Below are positions 14,483-15,546 of a stretch of 15,546 nucleotides of DNA, one piece after another; position 1 is the first letter of the stretch, and each line of letters starts with the position of its first letter. Where the stretch lies: contig CAZUZO010000087.1 of the NCBI GenBank assembly GCA_964624765.1, positions 1 through 15,546 of the forward strand, written 5' to 3'. The notes under the pieces were generated by a model. It made no database searches, had not been told where the DNA came from, and was given only the letters and a program-made list of their open reading frames with translations. This stretch comes from JAGTVB01 sp964624765 (GTDB lineage Bacteria > Pseudomonadota > Gammaproteobacteria > HK1). A program made the position numbers and the translations under genes.

Positions 14483-15052
14483 TCACGCACCGTAGCGAGA
14501 CAGCGTCTGATTAACTTCATCGATGTCGAACGCCTCAGAGTCAAACTCGCCGCCGAGCCATTCAATCATTTCCTCATGCTCGGGATCTTCGGGATTCTTC
14601 AGTTTCTCAAGCAGTTCCTGATATCCCCAAACACCCCCGCAGTCTTCCGGCGGACACGCCCGCTTTCCCTTTAGACAGTGGGGCAGTTTCTGATCCGCCC
14701 CATATGGCAATACCTTTTCCAACAGGATGGTATGTTCCCAGCTATCTCCGAAATCGTATTCGTATCGTATGGTTTTTTTCTCAGTCTTTAGCAAGTCGTG
14801 CAACTTGTACTTATCCTCGTCCTCGACGTCCAAGTCCATGCCAAACTCATCCCCGTGCGTACCATACATAATGCCGCCCGCTACGAATTGATGAAGATGG
14901 TAGTTATCCCAGCCCATCACCGCTTGAAGAACCTTGTGCAGTGTGCCGAGGCGAATATCGCTCGGCACAAGCATCCTCCGCCAAATCGGTGGTCTAACGC
15001 CGTTCAAGGTCACTTTGAGTTGATAGATGCTTCGCGATGCTTTGGTCGCCAT
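14483..15052 (-). CDS. Plasmid pRiA4b ORF-3 family protein
   Basis: This 189-aa protein belongs to the plasmid pRiA4b ORF-3 family, also found as a passenger gene in IS1096-type elements; no biochemical role is established. Typical blocks are YQLKVTLNGVRPPIWRRMLV, TLHKVLQAVMGWDNYHLHQF, YEYDFGDSWEHTILLEKVL, the two-cysteine region ACPPEDCGGVWGY and an acidic C-terminus (NPEDPEHEEMIEWLGGEFD). The length is complete for the family. The ATG (15050-15052) is preceded by AGGAGG about 9 bases upstream, a strong ribosome-binding site. Such genes are often carried on plasmids or near mobile elements; here no transposase is visible, but repeat copy C lies 230 bp upstream. The intervening 15053-15284 shows no convincing gene. 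Confidence 0.9.
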   Translation of the reverse strand: MATKASRSIYQLKVTLNGVRPPIWRRMLVPSDIRLGTLHKVLQAVMGWDNYHLHQFVAGGIMYGTHGDEFGMDLDVEDEDKYKLHDLLKTEKKTIRYEYDFGDSWEHTILLEKVLPYGADQKLPHCLKGKRACPPEDCGGVWGYQELLEKLKNPEDPEHEEMIEWLGGEFDSEAFDIDEVNQTLSRYGA

Positions 15053-15284
15053 TGCCGTGCCCCTCCTGACAGTCAGGCGTAACCGGCGCTCCGAGCCCTG
15101 AGTAAAGCGATACGGGGGCGGCAGAGGTCGGTGATTGGTAGCGGTAGGGCCCCCATGCTGAGGGTATGACGTGCAGCTGAACCCACACTTTGTCCAAGCA
15201 GAAGGAGCCTATCGCAGCGAGCATGGCGAAGAACAAACGGTTTTGCAACCTCGATGCGCTTGACCATCTATGTGAATAGGTTGA

Positions 15285-15434
15285 CTGAGAGCTTGTGAAA
15301 AAACCTGCTACACGACAGGATAGCGGCGTTGGGCGGTGTTCGCTCCTCGCCTATCTATTTGATATGTCGCTCGGCTTCGCGCCGTCCGCCTTGCTCTCGT
15401 GCCGCTCTCGACGGTTTTTTTTACAAGCTCTGAG
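15285..15434 (+). repeat. Inverted-repeat element, copy C (full length)
   Basis: The left end CTGAGAGCTTGTGAAAAAACC (given as CTGAG plus GAGCTTGTG plus A6 plus CC overlapping) mirrors the right end GGTTTTTTTTACAAGCTCTGAG, giving an inverted repeat of about 20 bp with two mismatches or so. The interior matches copy B over most of its length, including GATAGCGGCGTTGGGCGG, CGCTCCTCGCCTATCTA and TTGATATGTC. It contains no real gene. The direction is the same as copies A and B. Confidence 0.85.
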
Positions 15435-15488
15435 AACGTTGAAGGGATCGCTAAAGTGTGTCCGGTGGCCCATGAGGTCGAACGTCCT

Positions 15489-15506
15489 CCAACAGGGGCC
15501 TGTTGG
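15489..15506. repeat. Short perfect palindrome
   Basis: CCAACAGG (15489-15496) and CCTGTTGG (15499-15506) form an 8-bp inverted repeat around GG. It lies in the last 110 bp of the window, where I see no gene. It may be an operator or chance; the loop of two bases is too short for a normal RNA hairpin without opening inner pairs. Confidence 0.25.
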
Positions 15507-15546
15507 CATTGGGAAACGAGCTCATGCGGATCTCTCGCGATAGCTT

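Noticed and set aside
15223..15279. 18-residue frame starting ATGGCGAAGAAC before repeat copy C
   Set aside because: It is preceded by AAGGAG, but at an unusually long distance of about 16 bases, and it ends at its own stop before the repeat. There is no evidence that it is a truncated gene.
15295..15543. Plus-strand 82-codon frame
   Set aside because: Most of it is the interior of repeat copy C, and the rest shows no protein-like features.
1..15546. CRISPR arrays, rRNA and tRNA genes, transposases
   Set aside because: I saw no regularly spaced short repeats, no rRNA or tRNA signature blocks and no transposase domain in any frame, though a tRNA scan was not run.

Overview
The window looks like draft chromosomal sequence from a Gram-negative proteobacterium, most likely a gammaproteobacterium. 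It carries heptose-containing LPS core genes, an LpxL/MsbA lipid A pair and a DUF2868/DUF3482 pair typical of Beta- and Gammaproteobacteria, and most coding regions are GC-rich. A run of exactly 100 N (13950-14049) marks a scaffold gap, so the joining of the two sides is not proven by sequence.

Layout. (1) 1-1908: a Tat-exported HybA/DsrO-type iron-sulfur protein (minus strand) lies between two same-direction copies of a ~150-bp inverted-repeat element. A small unknown ORF and an NlpC/P60 lipoprotein follow. (2) 2064-10178: an LPS inner-core and lipid A cluster. On the minus strand are gmhA and waaC and an AT-rich second heptosyltransferase I-like gene of apparently foreign origin. On the plus strand are lpxL, msbA and a WaaE-type GT2. 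A third GT9 (heptosyltransferase III-like) converges on and overlaps waaE. (3) 10179-10978: about 800 bp without a convincing gene, holding a divergent copy of the same repeat. (4) 10979-13857: a translationally coupled pair, a DUF2868 membrane protein and a DUF3482 GTPase, of unknown function. (5) After the gap: the C-terminal part of an intradiol ring-cleavage dioxygenase, a convergent pRiA4b ORF-3 family gene, and another repeat copy near the end.

The LPS genes fit one pathway. GmhA begins ADP-heptose synthesis, WaaC and the other GT9 enzymes add heptoses to Kdo-lipid A, WaaE adds a hexose to the core, LpxL acylates lipid A, and MsbA flips the molecule across the inner membrane. waaA, hldE, hldD and gmhB are not in the window.

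The most interesting observation is the repeat family: three full-length copies and one cut by the window edge. Its terminal inverted repeat appears to supply the stop codon of the iron-sulfur protein exactly where homologues continue into their fourth cysteine motif. In one divergent copy both arms of the terminal repeat have changed together. I found no clearly new multi-gene system. The DUF2868/DUF3482 pair is the best candidate for uncharacterised biology.
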